64,000 bases of DNA, taken from positions 682,001 to 746,000 of the forward strand of contig NZ_CP022303.1 of the NCBI RefSeq assembly GCF_004216475.1, in the 5' to 3' direction. A program made the translations under genes and the position numbers. The DNA comes from Thalassococcus sp. S3 (lineage in GTDB: Bacteria > Pseudomonadota > Alphaproteobacteria > Rhodobacterales > Rhodobacteraceae). Shown in pieces: positions 53,581-62,658 of the stretch (position 1 is its first letter; each line of letters opens with the position of its first letter). The notes under the pieces are model-generated. The model did not search any database, was not told the DNA's origin, and saw only the letters and a program-made list of their open reading frames with translations.

Positions 53581-54334
53581 GCAGCCAAACCTCCTGATCC
53601 TGGGCGGCACGACCGAGGCGACCGCGCTCGCAAAGGCCGTCCACGAGGCCGGGCTGCGCGCGATCATCTCCTTTGCGGGCCGGGTCGAACGGCCCGCGCG
53701 CCAGCCCTTGCAGCGGCGCATCGGAGGGTTCGGTGGCGTGGACGGGCTGGCGCGGTATCTGCGGGCCGAGCAGATCACCCACGTCATCGATGCGACCCAT
53801 CCCTTTGCCGCGCAGATGAGCGCACACGCCGTTGCGGCCTGTGCGCAGACCGGCACGGCGCTGGTGGCGCTCACCCGCGCGCCGTGGTCTCCCCAAAAGG
53901 GCGACAACTGGCAGCATGTCGGCGGCATGGACGAGGCCTTGGCCGCACTTGACCGACCGGCCCGCCGTGTGATGTTGGCCGTGGGGCGCATGCATCTGGA
54001 TGACTTTGCTCCCAACCCCCAGCATTTCTACCTGCTGCGGCTGGTGGACCCCCCAAAGACGCCGCCCGCCTTTCCCGACCACCACGTCCTCGTCTCCCGT
54101 GGCCCGTTCACGGCCGACGCAGATCGGGCGCTGATGCAGCGGTTCGACATCGATCTCGTTGTCTCCAAGAACGCCGGAGGCACCGGCGCCTACGCGAAGA
54201 TCGACGCAGCCCGGCGGCTTGGTCTTCCCGTCTTGATGATCGACCGCCCGGCTATCCCGGAGCGGGCCGAGGTGTTCAGCGTCGCGGAGGCGATGGATTG
54301 GATCGCTCATGCCGGAACGCTCCGCGGCGTGTAG
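53579..54334 (+). CDS. cobK: Precorrin-6A reductase
   Basis: A 251-residue NADPH-dependent reductase of precorrin-6A. The LILGGTTEATALAKAV start, the HVIDATHPFAAQMSAHA region and the C-terminal SKNAGGTGAYAKIDAARRLGLPV motif are typical. It is on the opposite strand to all other cob genes here. Its start overlaps that of cobL and its last 28 bases overlap the cobJ 3' end. An AGGGAG ribosome site inside cobL (about 53566-53571) serves it. If the flanking genes are one transcript, cobK is wholly antisense to it. Confidence 0.95.
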   Translation: MQPNLLILGGTTEATALAKAVHEAGLRAIISFAGRVERPARQPLQRRIGGFGGVDGLARYLRAEQITHVIDATHPFAAQMSAHAVAACAQTGTALVALTRAPWSPQKGDNWQHVGGMDEALAALDRPARRVMLAVGRMHLDDFAPNPQHFYLLRLVDPPKTPPAFPDHHVLVSRGPFTADADRALMQRFDIDLVVSKNAGGTGAYAKIDAARRLGLPVLMIDRPAIPERAEVFSVAEAMDWIAHAGTLRGV

Positions 54335-55059
54335 ACGATGGGCCCACCGTCGCGGGTGATGATCCGCGTGCGTGAAGATCCGACGATCACCATCGTGCGC
54401 ATGTCGGCCATCTCGGGCCGCGCTTCGGTCAGGGGGACGACTCGGATCTCTTCCTCGGGCGTGGTGACGGCCCGGGCGAAGATCACGGGCCGCGCGTCGC
54501 CGCAGGCCTGCCGCAGCGTGTCGAGGGCTTTGGCAAAGCCTTCGGGGCGGGATTTGGAGCGCGGGTTATAAAAAGCCATCGCAAAGTCAGCCTCCGCCGC
54601 CAGACGCAGGCGGCGCTCTATCAGATCCCAGGGTTTGAGGTTATCCGACAGGTTGATCGCGCAGAAGTCATGTCCCAGCGGCGCCCCCGCACGTGCCGCC
54701 GCTGCCAGCATCGCCGTGATCCCCGGCAGCACGCGGATATCGAGGGCGCGCCAGGCGGCAGGCCCGACTTCCACCGCTTCGAAGATGGCGGCGGCCATCG
54801 CAAAGACCCCCGGATCGCCGGAGGAAACCACGACAACACGGCGTCCGGCCTCCGCCATCTCCAGCGCATGGCGGGAGCGGTCGATCTCAACCCGGTTGTC
54901 GCTGGCATGCAGGGTCAAGCCAGGTCGCTCCGCCACCCGTGCGACGTAGGGGATGTAGCCCACCACATCAGTGGCCTTGGCCAGCGCTTCAGTGACCTCT
55001 GGTGTGATCAGCGCCTCGTCCCCGGGGCCGAGGCCTGCAATGGCAAGCCAGCCGCTCAT
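54307..55059 (-). CDS. cobJ: Precorrin-3B C17-methyltransferase
   Basis: A 250-residue tetrapyrrole methylase causing ring contraction and C17 methylation. Motifs are IAGLGPGDEALITPEV, VVSSGDPGVFAMAAAIFE, GITAMLAAAARAGAPLGHDFCAINLSD and MAFYNPRSKSRP. The start at 55059 (MSGWLAIAG) overlaps the cobI stop by ATGA. The 3' end overlaps cobK on the other strand. Confidence 0.96.
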   Translation of the reverse strand: MSGWLAIAGLGPGDEALITPEVTEALAKATDVVGYIPYVARVAERPGLTLHASDNRVEIDRSRHALEMAEAGRRVVVVSSGDPGVFAMAAAIFEAVEVGPAAWRALDIRVLPGITAMLAAAARAGAPLGHDFCAINLSDNLKPWDLIERRLRLAAEADFAMAFYNPRSKSRPEGFAKALDTLRQACGDARPVIFARAVTTPEEEIRVVPLTEARPEMADMRTMVIVGSSRTRIITRDGGPIVYTPRSVPA

Positions 55060-55784
55060 GGCCGGCGCCCCTGTCCATGCACCACGATGATCGAGAAGTA
55101 GGGCGTCACCTTGCCTTCGGCCTCGGCCAGACGGCAAACGCTCTGGTTGGGCATCGTGGCGAATTCGATAAGCCAAGCGGCCTCGTAGCGGCCCGCAGCC
55201 TTGAGGGCTCTGCGCACCTTGTCGATGTTGCGCCCGATTTTCATCACAACCAGCGCGTCGGCGGCGCCCATGTGTCGGATCAGGTCCTCTTCGGGCAGCG
55301 TCCCCATCAGGACGGTCAGCACGTCATCGCCCCAGGTCATCGGCTGGCCGGTCGCTGTCCATGCACCCGACATCCCGGTGATCGCGGGGACCGCCTCTAC
55401 CTGGACCTCATCTTTGAGACGCGTGTAAAGATGCATGAAAGAGCCGTAAAAGAACGGATCCCCTTCGCACAGCACGACAACGTCCTCCCCGGCCTCTGTC
55501 AGGGTGCGCAGCTTTGCGGTGCACCCGGTGTAGAAATCCGATAGGCAGGCGTTGTAGCGTGGGTCGGTCAGAGGGATTTCCGTCGTGACCGGATATTCCA
55601 TCGGGATCTCGACGGCATCCGGGCGCAGCATTCCTTCGACGATGCGGCGGGACTGGCCGGGGCGGCCGGCCTTGCGGAAGAAAGCGACGTGACCCGCGCC
55701 GCGCACCAGCCTGTCGGCCCGCACGCTCAGAAGGTCCGGATCGCCCGGACCCAGACCGACGCCGTAGATCGTGCCTTTGCTCAT
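55056..55784 (-). CDS. cobI: Precorrin-2 C20-methyltransferase
   Basis: A 242-residue methylase acting on precorrin-2. The SAM motifs are GVGLGPGDPDLLSVRADRL, VVLCEGDPFFYGSFMHL and AITGMSGAWTATGQPMTWGDDVLTVL. The ATG at 55784 overlaps the cobH stop by four bases; a longer in-frame extension upstream is within cobH. Part of the unbroken block cobN-cobG-cobH-cobI-cobJ. Confidence 0.96.
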   Translation of the reverse strand: MSKGTIYGVGLGPGDPDLLSVRADRLVRGAGHVAFFRKAGRPGQSRRIVEGMLRPDAVEIPMEYPVTTEIPLTDPRYNACLSDFYTGCTAKLRTLTEAGEDVVVLCEGDPFFYGSFMHLYTRLKDEVQVEAVPAITGMSGAWTATGQPMTWGDDVLTVLMGTLPEEDLIRHMGAADALVVMKIGRNIDKVRRALKAAGRYEAAWLIEFATMPNQSVCRLAEAEGKVTPYFSIIVVHGQGRRP

Positions 55785-56410
55785 TCGGCCCGGCTCGCGA
55801 TGGCGTTGATGGCTGCGACGGTGATGGCGCTGCCGCCCAGCCGCCCCTTGACGATGCACGCGGGGACGGGCTGGGCCGCCCAGAGCGCATCCTTGCTTTC
55901 GACCGCACCGACAAAGCCCACCGGGCAGCCGATGATGGCGGCGGGGCGCGGGCAATCGGGGTCTTCCAGCATGTTGAGTAGGTGAAAGAGGGCGGTGGGC
56001 GCATTGCCGATGGCCACAAGGGCACCGGCAAGATGCGGACGCCAAAGCTCAAGCGCGGCAGCGGAGCGGGTGTTGCCCATCTTGGTCGCCAGGTCGCGGA
56101 CGCCATCGTCATGAAGCGTGCAGATCACGGCATTGTCCGCAGGCAAACGCGGACGGGTGACCCCTTCGCTGACCATCCGCGCATCGCAGAGGATCGGGGC
56201 ACCCGCCTCAAGCGCTGCGCGGGCGGCGTCGACGAAGCCGTCGGAAAAACGGATGTCCCGCTCAAGCCCGACCAGCCCGGCAGCGTGGATCATGCGGACG
56301 GCGACCTGTTCTTCGTCCGGGGCGAAACGGTCCAGATCGGCCTCGGAGCGGATAGTGGCGAAGGACTGACGATAGATCGCGGCGCCGTCGGTTTCGTATT
56401 CGTAAGGCAT
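55781..56410 (-). CDS. cobH: Precorrin-8X methylmutase
   Basis: A 209-residue mutase that moves the C11 methyl to C12, giving hydrogenobyrinic acid. Family features: MIHAAGLVGLERDIRF, ILCDARMVSEGVTR and GCPVGFVGAVESK, the last being a strong CbiC/CobH signature. It starts five bases after the cobG stop and overlaps cobI. Confidence 0.96.
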   Translation of the reverse strand: MPYEYETDGAAIYRQSFATIRSEADLDRFAPDEEQVAVRMIHAAGLVGLERDIRFSDGFVDAARAALEAGAPILCDARMVSEGVTRPRLPADNAVICTLHDDGVRDLATKMGNTRSAAALELWRPHLAGALVAIGNAPTALFHLLNMLEDPDCPRPAAIIGCPVGFVGAVESKDALWAAQPVPACIVKGRLGGSAITVAAINAIASRAE

Positions 56411-56415
56411 GTCGG

Positions 56416-57543
56416 TCAGGAGGTCTCCGCCAGCAGATCACGCGGCGACAGGCCGCGCTGGGCGGCCTCATCCCAGACCGCGCCCTTGCGGACAAGATCA
56501 AATCGTCCGTTCCGACCGATCAGGGTGACGTCGGCGGCACCCTTGCGCGCGCAGCCCTTGGCGCAGCCGGAGACATGCAGCGTGCCGCTGACATGTGGCG
56601 CGAGCGCCCGGGCCAGCGCACGTGTCTCGACGCCGGCGCTGGGGCAAAAGGGGGCACCCGGGCAGGCATCAACGCGCAGCAGCGGATCGTCTGGCCGGGT
56701 GATGAAGTCCGGTGAGAGGGGCCCCGTCACGTCTTCAAGAACCATCAACCTACCCGGAGCGACCCGTAGAGCAGGCGCGTTCGTCTCTTGCAGAGTGTGC
56801 ATCAGGGTCTTGGCGTCGATCTGTCCGAACGCGATGCCGACGATCTGGCCGACCTCTGCCGTCTCGGGCGCAAGCGTCCGCGCAGGCGCCGGGGGCATAC
56901 CTTGAAGGTCAGCCGGCACCGCGACCTGATCGAGCAGACGGGCCATGCGACGGACGCCGGGGCGGGCCCGGGACACGAACCACGAGGCCAAAGAGATCAG
57001 GCGATCGATCGCGTCTTCTTCTCGCACGGCCATGCCGGTGGAAACTCCGTCGGCCCGGATGATAAGCCCCCCGTCCATGCCCATCTCAAGCCGGATATCG
57101 GCAGAGGCCGAGGCCAGCAGACGCTCCGGGCCGGTATCCACGGCAAAGCCGAATTTGGCAGGCAAATCCGGCAGATCCGAGAGCCGGGCTAGTAGCGCCT
57201 CGGTGAGACGAACGGTCAGATCCCCTACGTGCCACAGCGGGTTCACCAGAACGTTGCGGCGGCTTTCCAGGTTCGGGTCGGCATCAAGCAGATCAAGCGC
57301 GCCCAATCCCTCAAGCAGGGGCACATGGCTCTCTTCACGCACGCCCCGGATCTGAAGGTTCGCCCGGTTGGTCAGCTCCAGCACGCCGCTGCCATAGCGC
57401 AGGGCCAGCGCGCAGAGGCCAAGGGCCTGATCGCGGTCCAGACGGGCGACCCGGGGCCGGATGCGCACCACCAGCCCGTCGCCCGACATCATCGGGCGGT
57501 AGGCGCCGGGGCACCAGCCCTTGACGGTTGGGGCTGCGGTCAT
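56416..57543 (-). CDS. cobG: Precorrin-3B synthase (oxygenase)
   Basis: A 375-residue sulfite/nitrite reductase-like iron-sulfur protein using O2 to make precorrin-3B. Two ferredoxin-like half-domains ([26 protein letters not shown], early) and an Fe4S4 site in [10 protein letters not shown] and SGCAKGC are seen. The presence of CobG marks the aerobic route. The length is shorter than the 450-plus residues of Pseudomonas CobG. It overlaps cobN by four bases. Confidence 0.93.
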   Translation of the reverse strand: MTAAPTVKGWCPGAYRPMMSGDGLVVRIRPRVARLDRDQALGLCALALRYGSGVLELTNRANLQIRGVREESHVPLLEGLGALDLLDADPNLESRRNVLVNPLWHVGDLTVRLTEALLARLSDLPDLPAKFGFAVDTGPERLLASASADIRLEMGMDGGLIIRADGVSTGMAVREEDAIDRLISLASWFVSRARPGVRRMARLLDQVAVPADLQGMPPAPARTLAPETAEVGQIVGIAFGQIDAKTLMHTLQETNAPALRVAPGRLMVLEDVTGPLSPDFITRPDDPLLRVDACPGAPFCPSAGVETRALARALAPHVSGTLHVSGCAKGCARKGAADVTLIGRNGRFDLVRKGAVWDEAAQRGLSPRDLLAETS

Positions 57544-60500
57544 GCCTGTGCCTCCAAGGCGGCCCGGATGGAGTTGCGCCGTGTGTGCCAGAGGCCCGCG
57601 ACGTCGAGGGCCGCGAAACGGTCCTGCATGGCGGCAAAGGCGTCCGGGTTGGCCTCCTGGAGGAAGGCCGCGATGTAGGGATCGCCCAAAGTGGCCTCGT
57701 GATAGAGGTCGAAGAGATGGGGCGCCACCACGTCCGCGAGATGTGCGAACGCTGCCATGTGATCGAGCGTCGCGGCGATCTCTGCCGCGCCGCGGAAGCC
57801 GTGCCGGGTCATACCCGCAAGCCAGCCGGGATGGGCGGCGCGCGCCTGCACGACGCGGGCGATCTCTTCGGCGAGCCCCCGGGCGCGGGGGCGGTCGGGG
57901 TCGGTGTTGTCGAGATGGTAGAGGCTCGCGGCGCCCCCCGTGATCGACTGGGCCGCGGCAAAGCCGGCCTCGTGCGCGGCATAGTCGGACGCAAGCAGCA
58001 GATCGGTTTCCGGCAGATCCTGAAGATGCACGAAGCTGTCGGCGGCAGCCACCCTGGCGCGCAGACCGCTGTCGTCCCGTGTGGGTTTTGCGCCGTCGAG
58101 CGCCCAGGCGCTGGCGGCGAGCCAGGCCTCGCCCGCGATGCGGCGGCCCTCGTCACTGTAGTCGTCCAGCGCCGCGCCCATGCCCAGCCCATAGCTGCCA
58201 GGTGCAGGGCCGTAGACCCGCGCCTCTGCCCGCCCCCCGGCATAAGGGTTCCAGTCGTGCGCTTCGTCCCGGGCGGCCAGCGCGCGGACGGCCTGCCCGA
58301 AGAGCGCGGAGAGGGTCGGAAACACATCACGGAAAAGGCCCGAGACGCGCAATGTCACGTCGATGCGCGGGCGGTCAAGCTCGGTGATGGGCAGCACATC
58401 AAGGCCGGAGACGCGTTCGGAGCCCTTGTCCCAGACAGGCCGGACGCCCAGCAGATGCAGCGCCATGGCAAATTCTTCACCCGCCGTGCGCATCGTTGCA
58501 GAGCCCCAAAGGTCGACGATCAGGCCGCGCGGCCAGTCGCCCTCTTCCTGCAGATGGCGCCGCACCAGTTCCTCGGCGAGCTTGACGCCCTGGGCATAGG
58601 CCGCACGGGTGGGGACAGAGCGAGGGTCGGTGGTGTAGAGGTTGCGCCCGGTCGGCAGCACATCCGTCCGCCCGCGATAGGGAGAGCCGGAGGGTCCGGC
58701 GTCGATCCGTTTGCCGTCCAGGGCGGCGAGAAGCGCGCGGCGTTCGGAAATCGTGGCGTTTTTGGTGTCGAAGGGTGTCTCACCCTGCGGGGCCCGCCCC
58801 CAGATATGCAGCCCGTCCCCGAATTGGCTTTCCTTGATATCGCAAACGAAGCGGTCGATCCGGGTGATGGCCTCGGCCGTGCAGGCCGCGGCGTCGAGGC
58901 CCAGATCCTGCTCCACGCCCAGGGCCTGCGCCTCGGCCCGGATATCGTCCTGCAGCCGGTCTCGACGTCTGGGGTCAAGTCCGTCGGCGTTGGAGAACTC
59001 GTCAAGCAAGGCTTCGAGATGGCTCAGACGGTCGGGCGCGTCGCTTTGCTTCAGCGGTGGCGGGATGTGTCCCAGCGTGACGGCGCCGATACGGCGTTTG
59101 GCCTGCGCGGCCTCCCCGGGGTCGTTCACGATGAAAGGGTAGATCACGGGCAGATCGCCAATGAGCGTCTCGGGCCAGCAGGTGTCGGACAATGCGACGG
59201 ACTTGCCGGGCAGCCACTCCAGCGTGCCATGGGCGCCGATATGGATCAGCGCGTCGGTCTGTGTCCGCAACCAGAGGTAAAAGGCGACATAGGCGTGGCG
59301 CGGCGTGCGCGACAGGTCGTGATAATCGTCATCCCGCAGCTTTGGCGTACCACGCTCGGGTTGCAGGGCCACGAGGGCCGCGCCGCGCCGGGTCGCCGCG
59401 AAATGAAAGGCGGCGCCGGAGACGTCGAGGTCCTCTTCCGGCGCGCCCCATGCTGCTGAGAGGTCGTCTTGCAAGGATCGCGGCAGGCGGGCAAGGGCGG
59501 CTTTGTACGCGTCCAGCGGCCAGGCGATCCGCTCGACAGTCAGCGTACGCGGCAGATCGGAGCCGGGCGCGGTGGCATAGCCGTTGGTCCCGAGATCATC
59601 CAGTATCGCTTCTGCGGAGGCCAATGCGTCGAGACCCACGGCATGGGCCATGTTCCATTCTTTGCCGGGATAGGTGGACAGGACCAAAGCCGGGCGCCGC
59701 CCTGCTGCCGGGCGTGCGGCGAGGTCGGTCCAGGCGCGCACGCGGTCGGCGATGGCGTCGATGCGCGTGACGTCCGGGGTGTGCGCGTAGCGAGCGAATT
59801 CAAGGTGCGGATCGCGGTCGCCCGGTTCTTTGAACGACGCGACACCGGCGAAGAGCCGGCCATCGACCTCGGGCAACACCACATGCATTGCAAGGTCGGC
59901 AGGCGAAAGGCCCCGCTCGGACGCCGCCCAGGCCTCGCGGGTGGAGGTGGCGAGGGCGACCTGGAAGACGGGCGCCCGACAGGCATCGAGAGGAGAGGTA
60001 CCGTTGGTGCCCTTGCCGCTGAAGGACGTGGCGTTGACGATGGCTGCGGGGTCTAGATGACGCACTTGCCGCGCCAGCCAGCCCGCCGCATCGGGCGCCT
60101 TGAGGGATGGCGCAAAGAGGCCCAGAACGCGAAACCCTCGGGCGCGCAGGGCTGTGAACAGCGCCTCGACCGGGGCGAGGTCGGCAGCGGTGAGATAGGC
60201 GCGGTAGAAAGTGACAAGAACCAGCGGCTTTTCGTCAGGCTCTGACGCAACGATAGGACAGCAAACGCCGTCCTCGGGCGTCCAGGCGCCAACCAGAGGC
60301 AATGCTTTGGTGCCGAAAACCGGGCTGGCATAAAGCCCGGCGGCCAGAGCCAGTTGCGCCAGCGCCGCCTGTGCGGCCACCGCGCCGCCCTGATCACAAA
60401 GATGCGCAAGGCGCCGCAGCGTAGAGACGGGAAGGGTTGAGACCTCGTCCAGCCGAGGATCGGGGCGTCCATCGGCGGGCAGCACGGCCAGGGCGATGCC

Positions 60501-60830
60501 CCTGGCGCGCGCCAGCGCCTCGACCTGTTGCAGACCGTAGGACCAGTAGGGCACCCCGCCGATCAGGCGAATGAGGATGCCCTTTGCGCCCTCGAGCGTT
60601 TGTTCGACATAGGTGTCGACCGATAGCGGATGCTTGAGTGCTGCAAGATTGGCCAGCCGCAGTTCCGGCAACTGCCCCTCGGCCCCGCCGCCACGCCGCC
60701 AGCCCGCCGCGAAGGCGCCAAGGTCGCTGTCGGAGAACGACAGCACCACCAGATCCGCCGGGCTTTGGCCCAGATCGGTCGGGGTCTCGGTCTCTTCAAG
60801 CCCGTGGCTTTCGCGGAAGACGACATGCAT
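57540..60830 (-). CDS. cobN: Cobaltochelatase large subunit
   Basis: The 1096-residue large subunit of the ATP-dependent aerobic cobalt chelatase, inserting Co into hydrogenobyrinic acid a,c-diamide with CobS and CobT (not in this window). Its domains resemble ChlH/BchH; recognisable parts are [53 protein letters not shown] and [21 protein letters not shown]. It is somewhat shorter than Pseudomonas CobN (about 1275), but both ends look complete. It is between cobW and cobG, 24 bases after cobW. Confidence 0.95.
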   Translation of the reverse strand: MHVVFRESHGLEETETPTDLGQSPADLVVLSFSDSDLGAFAAGWRRGGGAEGQLPELRLANLAALKHPLSVDTYVEQTLEGAKGILIRLIGGVPYWSYGLQQVEALARARGIALAVLPADGRPDPRLDEVSTLPVSTLRRLAHLCDQGGAVAAQAALAQLALAAGLYASPVFGTKALPLVGAWTPEDGVCCPIVASEPDEKPLVLVTFYRAYLTAADLAPVEALFTALRARGFRVLGLFAPSLKAPDAAGWLARQVRHLDPAAIVNATSFSGKGTNGTSPLDACRAPVFQVALATSTREAWAASERGLSPADLAMHVVLPEVDGRLFAGVASFKEPGDRDPHLEFARYAHTPDVTRIDAIADRVRAWTDLAARPAAGRRPALVLSTYPGKEWNMAHAVGLDALASAEAILDDLGTNGYATAPGSDLPRTLTVERIAWPLDAYKAALARLPRSLQDDLSAAWGAPEEDLDVSGAAFHFAATRRGAALVALQPERGTPKLRDDDYHDLSRTPRHAYVAFYLWLRTQTDALIHIGAHGTLEWLPGKSVALSDTCWPETLIGDLPVIYPFIVNDPGEAAQAKRRIGAVTLGHIPPPLKQSDAPDRLSHLEALLDEFSNADGLDPRRRDRLQDDIRAEAQALGVEQDLGLDAAACTAEAITRIDRFVCDIKESQFGDGLHIWGRAPQGETPFDTKNATISERRALLAALDGKRIDAGPSGSPYRGRTDVLPTGRNLYTTDPRSVPTRAAYAQGVKLAEELVRRHLQEEGDWPRGLIVDLWGSATMRTAGEEFAMALHLLGVRPVWDKGSERVSGLDVLPITELDRPRIDVTLRVSGLFRDVFPTLSALFGQAVRALAARDEAHDWNPYAGGRAEARVYGPAPGSYGLGMGAALDDYSDEGRRIAGEAWLAASAWALDGAKPTRDDSGLRARVAAADSFVHLQDLPETDLLLASDYAAHEAGFAAAQSITGGAASLYHLDNTDPDRPRARGLAEEIARVVQARAAHPGWLAGMTRHGFRGAAEIAATLDHMAAFAHLADVVAPHLFDLYHEATLGDPYIAAFLQEANPDAFAAMQDRFAALDVAGLWHTRRNSIRAALEAQA

Positions 60831-60854
60831 CGGCGGGGCGGGTCCTTTTGTGCG

Positions 60855-61910
60855 TTACTCTGCGGCCTGTGCCTGATCCACCAAAGCGGAGCGGATGGCT
60901 GAGGCATTCACGTCGTGATGTTCGGCAATCACGACCATCCGGCCCTGCCGGGCCTCGTTCGGACCCCAGGGGCGGTCATATTGGTGCCGCACCCGCGCGC
61001 CCACGGCCTGAACCAAAAGGCGCATCGGTTTGCCCGTGACGGCGGCATAGCCTTTCACCCGCAGGATGTTCTGCTCTGTCGCCATGGCCTCGATCCGGGC
61101 CACCAGATCGGCGGGATCTGTGACTTCGGGGAGGTCGATGACAACGCTTTCGAAATCGTCGTGCTCGTGATCGTCATCGCCATCGTGGTGGCTGGGCCGG
61201 GCGTCCATGTCATCCTCTGCCGCGGCCTCCAGCCCCAGGATCACGCGCGGATCGACCACGCCTTCGGCCACTTCGACCACCGGCAGGGGGCGGGGCGCTT
61301 CGGCTTCGATCACGGCCTTGGCCTTGGAGACACCCTCCGCACCGGCCAGATCGGGTTTGGTCAGCAGGATGATGTCCGCGCAAGAGATCTGATCCTCGAA
61401 CACCTCCGACAGGGGCGTTTCGTGATCAAGGCTGTCATCGGCGGCGCGCTGGGCATCCACCGCGGCCACGTTGGGCGCGAAACGGCCAGCAGCGACCGCT
61501 TCGGCATCGGCCAGAGCGATCACCCCATCGACGGTGATGCGCGAGCGGATGTCGGGCCAGTCAAAGGCTTTCAGCAGCGGTTTGGGCAATGCGAGACCCG
61601 AGGTCTCGATCAGGATATGCTCCGGCGGCGGGGTCAGCGCCATCAGCGCCTCGATGGTGGGGATGAAATCATCGGCCACGGTGCAGCAGATGCAGCCATT
61701 GGCCAGCTCCATGATGTTTTCCTCCGGGCAGTCCGGAATGGCGCAGCTTTTCAGGATGTCGCCATCGACGCCCACATCGCCGAATTCGTTCACCACAACG
61801 GCGAGGCGTTTGCCCTGGGGGTTCTGCATCAGATGACGGATCAGCGTGGTTTTACCGGAGCCGAGAAAGCCGGTGATGACGGTGACGGGCAGTTTGGCGA
61901 GATCAGACAT
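60855..61910 (-). CDS. cobW: CobW family metallochaperone GTPase
   Basis: A 351-residue G3E GTPase. Walker A is GFLGSGKTTLIRHL; the metal-binding motif CICCTV is intact, followed by NEFGDVGVDGDIL-type switch. A histidine/aspartate-rich stretch (DARPSHHDGDDDHEHDDF, about residues 231-248) suggests cobalt binding or storage. CobW supplies cobalt to CobN. The start at 61910 overlaps the DUF1636 gene by eight bases. It is under the second cobalamin riboswitch. Confidence 0.95.
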   Translation of the reverse strand: MSDLAKLPVTVITGFLGSGKTTLIRHLMQNPQGKRLAVVVNEFGDVGVDGDILKSCAIPDCPEENIMELANGCICCTVADDFIPTIEALMALTPPPEHILIETSGLALPKPLLKAFDWPDIRSRITVDGVIALADAEAVAAGRFAPNVAAVDAQRAADDSLDHETPLSEVFEDQISCADIILLTKPDLAGAEGVSKAKAVIEAEAPRPLPVVEVAEGVVDPRVILGLEAAAEDDMDARPSHHDGDDDHEHDDFESVVIDLPEVTDPADLVARIEAMATEQNILRVKGYAAVTGKPMRLLVQAVGARVRHQYDRPWGPNEARQGRMVVIAEHHDVNASAIRSALVDQAQAAE

Positions 61911-62289
61911 TCTGGGCCTCCATGGGCGGGATACGGGCGATGCAGTTTTTGCGGAAATGTTCGGGACGTTCGCGCCAGGGCACCAGGCCGTCGGGCGTGT
62001 CGCGGTAGCGTGCGGCGCCATCGCGGATCGTGTCGAGATGGTTGGTCTCGTGCAGGTTGCCAAAGACAAAGGTCCAGCGGCCCGGCCCGCGCAGCGCGAT
62101 CGTGCAACCCTGCGAGCAGTTGGAGAGGCATTCCACTTCGGTCAGCCGGATCCCTTCGGGCAGACCGGTCTCGCTCAGCTCGCGGTGAAGAGCGGCGCCG
62201 GGGCGGACGGCATCGTCGCCCACCTCCTGTCCGCGTCGGCATTTCGTACAGATCAGCAATTCGGTTGCTGGCACCGTTTCGTCACGCAT
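61903..62289 (-). CDS. DUF1636 family cysteine-rich protein
   Basis: A 128-residue protein of the DUF1636 family, usually linked with cobW/cobN. Cysteines are arranged as LLICTKCRRG near residue 15 and VECLSNCSQGC about 55 residues later, like thioredoxin-fold [2Fe-2S] ferredoxins. A role as electron carrier or metal carrier for cobalt insertion is inferred. The ATG at 62289 is used; an ATG at 62304 is possible. It is the first gene after the riboswitch and overlaps cobW by eight bases. Confidence 0.82.
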   Translation of the reverse strand: MRDETVPATELLICTKCRRGQEVGDDAVRPGAALHRELSETGLPEGIRLTEVECLSNCSQGCTIALRGPGRWTFVFGNLHETNHLDTIRDGAARYRDTPDGLVPWRERPEHFRKNCIARIPPMEAQNV

Positions 62290-62385
62290 GTTTTTCAGTC
62301 CCATCAGCAATGGGACGAAGGTCAGATGGCGGGGGGCAGCATCGCTCCCGACACCCGGAACACCCCGTCCGGTTACGTCCATATG

Positions 62386-62570
62386 CGCTGGCAGGTCTCC
62401 CGGCTTGCGGATGTCAGAGCGGGGCTCTGGCGGTTGTCCAACCTTCCCGGCGCGCGGGCCAGTGGCTTTGGACGACCTCTCCGGTCACGGTCGCGGGGGC
62501 GGCTGTGCTGGGCCGGTTTGCGGCCAGCCTGCACATTCCCTTTTCACCCGTCAGACGACGGGCACCAGCT
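62386..62570 (-). ncRNA. Cobalamin riboswitch (upstream of DUF1636-cobW-cobN)
   Basis: The minus strand has the conserved elements GTGAAAAGGGAA, GCCGCCCCCGCGACCG, GCCACTGG, CCGGGAAGG and GCAAGCCGGGAGACCTGCC in the right order. The closing stem is GCTGGTGC (62562-62569) with the complement at about 62386-62393. It should control the operon from the DUF1636 gene through cobJ in response to B12. The region 62290-62385 between riboswitch and gene contains no clear terminator. Confidence 0.92.
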
Positions 62571-62658
62571 TTGCGAACAGGCGCGCGCGGGGCGCATTTG
62601 TCAAGAGCGGTTCGGTCGCATTCGCGCAGGTCGGAGTGTTTTTCAGCGCGTGTCGGCC

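Noticed and set aside
57528..59459. Plus-strand frame opposite cobN.
   Set aside because: Shadow of the cobN coding sequence, no recognisable motif.
57540..60830. cobN truncated.
   Set aside because: At 1096 residues it is shorter than Pseudomonas CobN, but start and end motifs are present and no frameshift or stop is visible.
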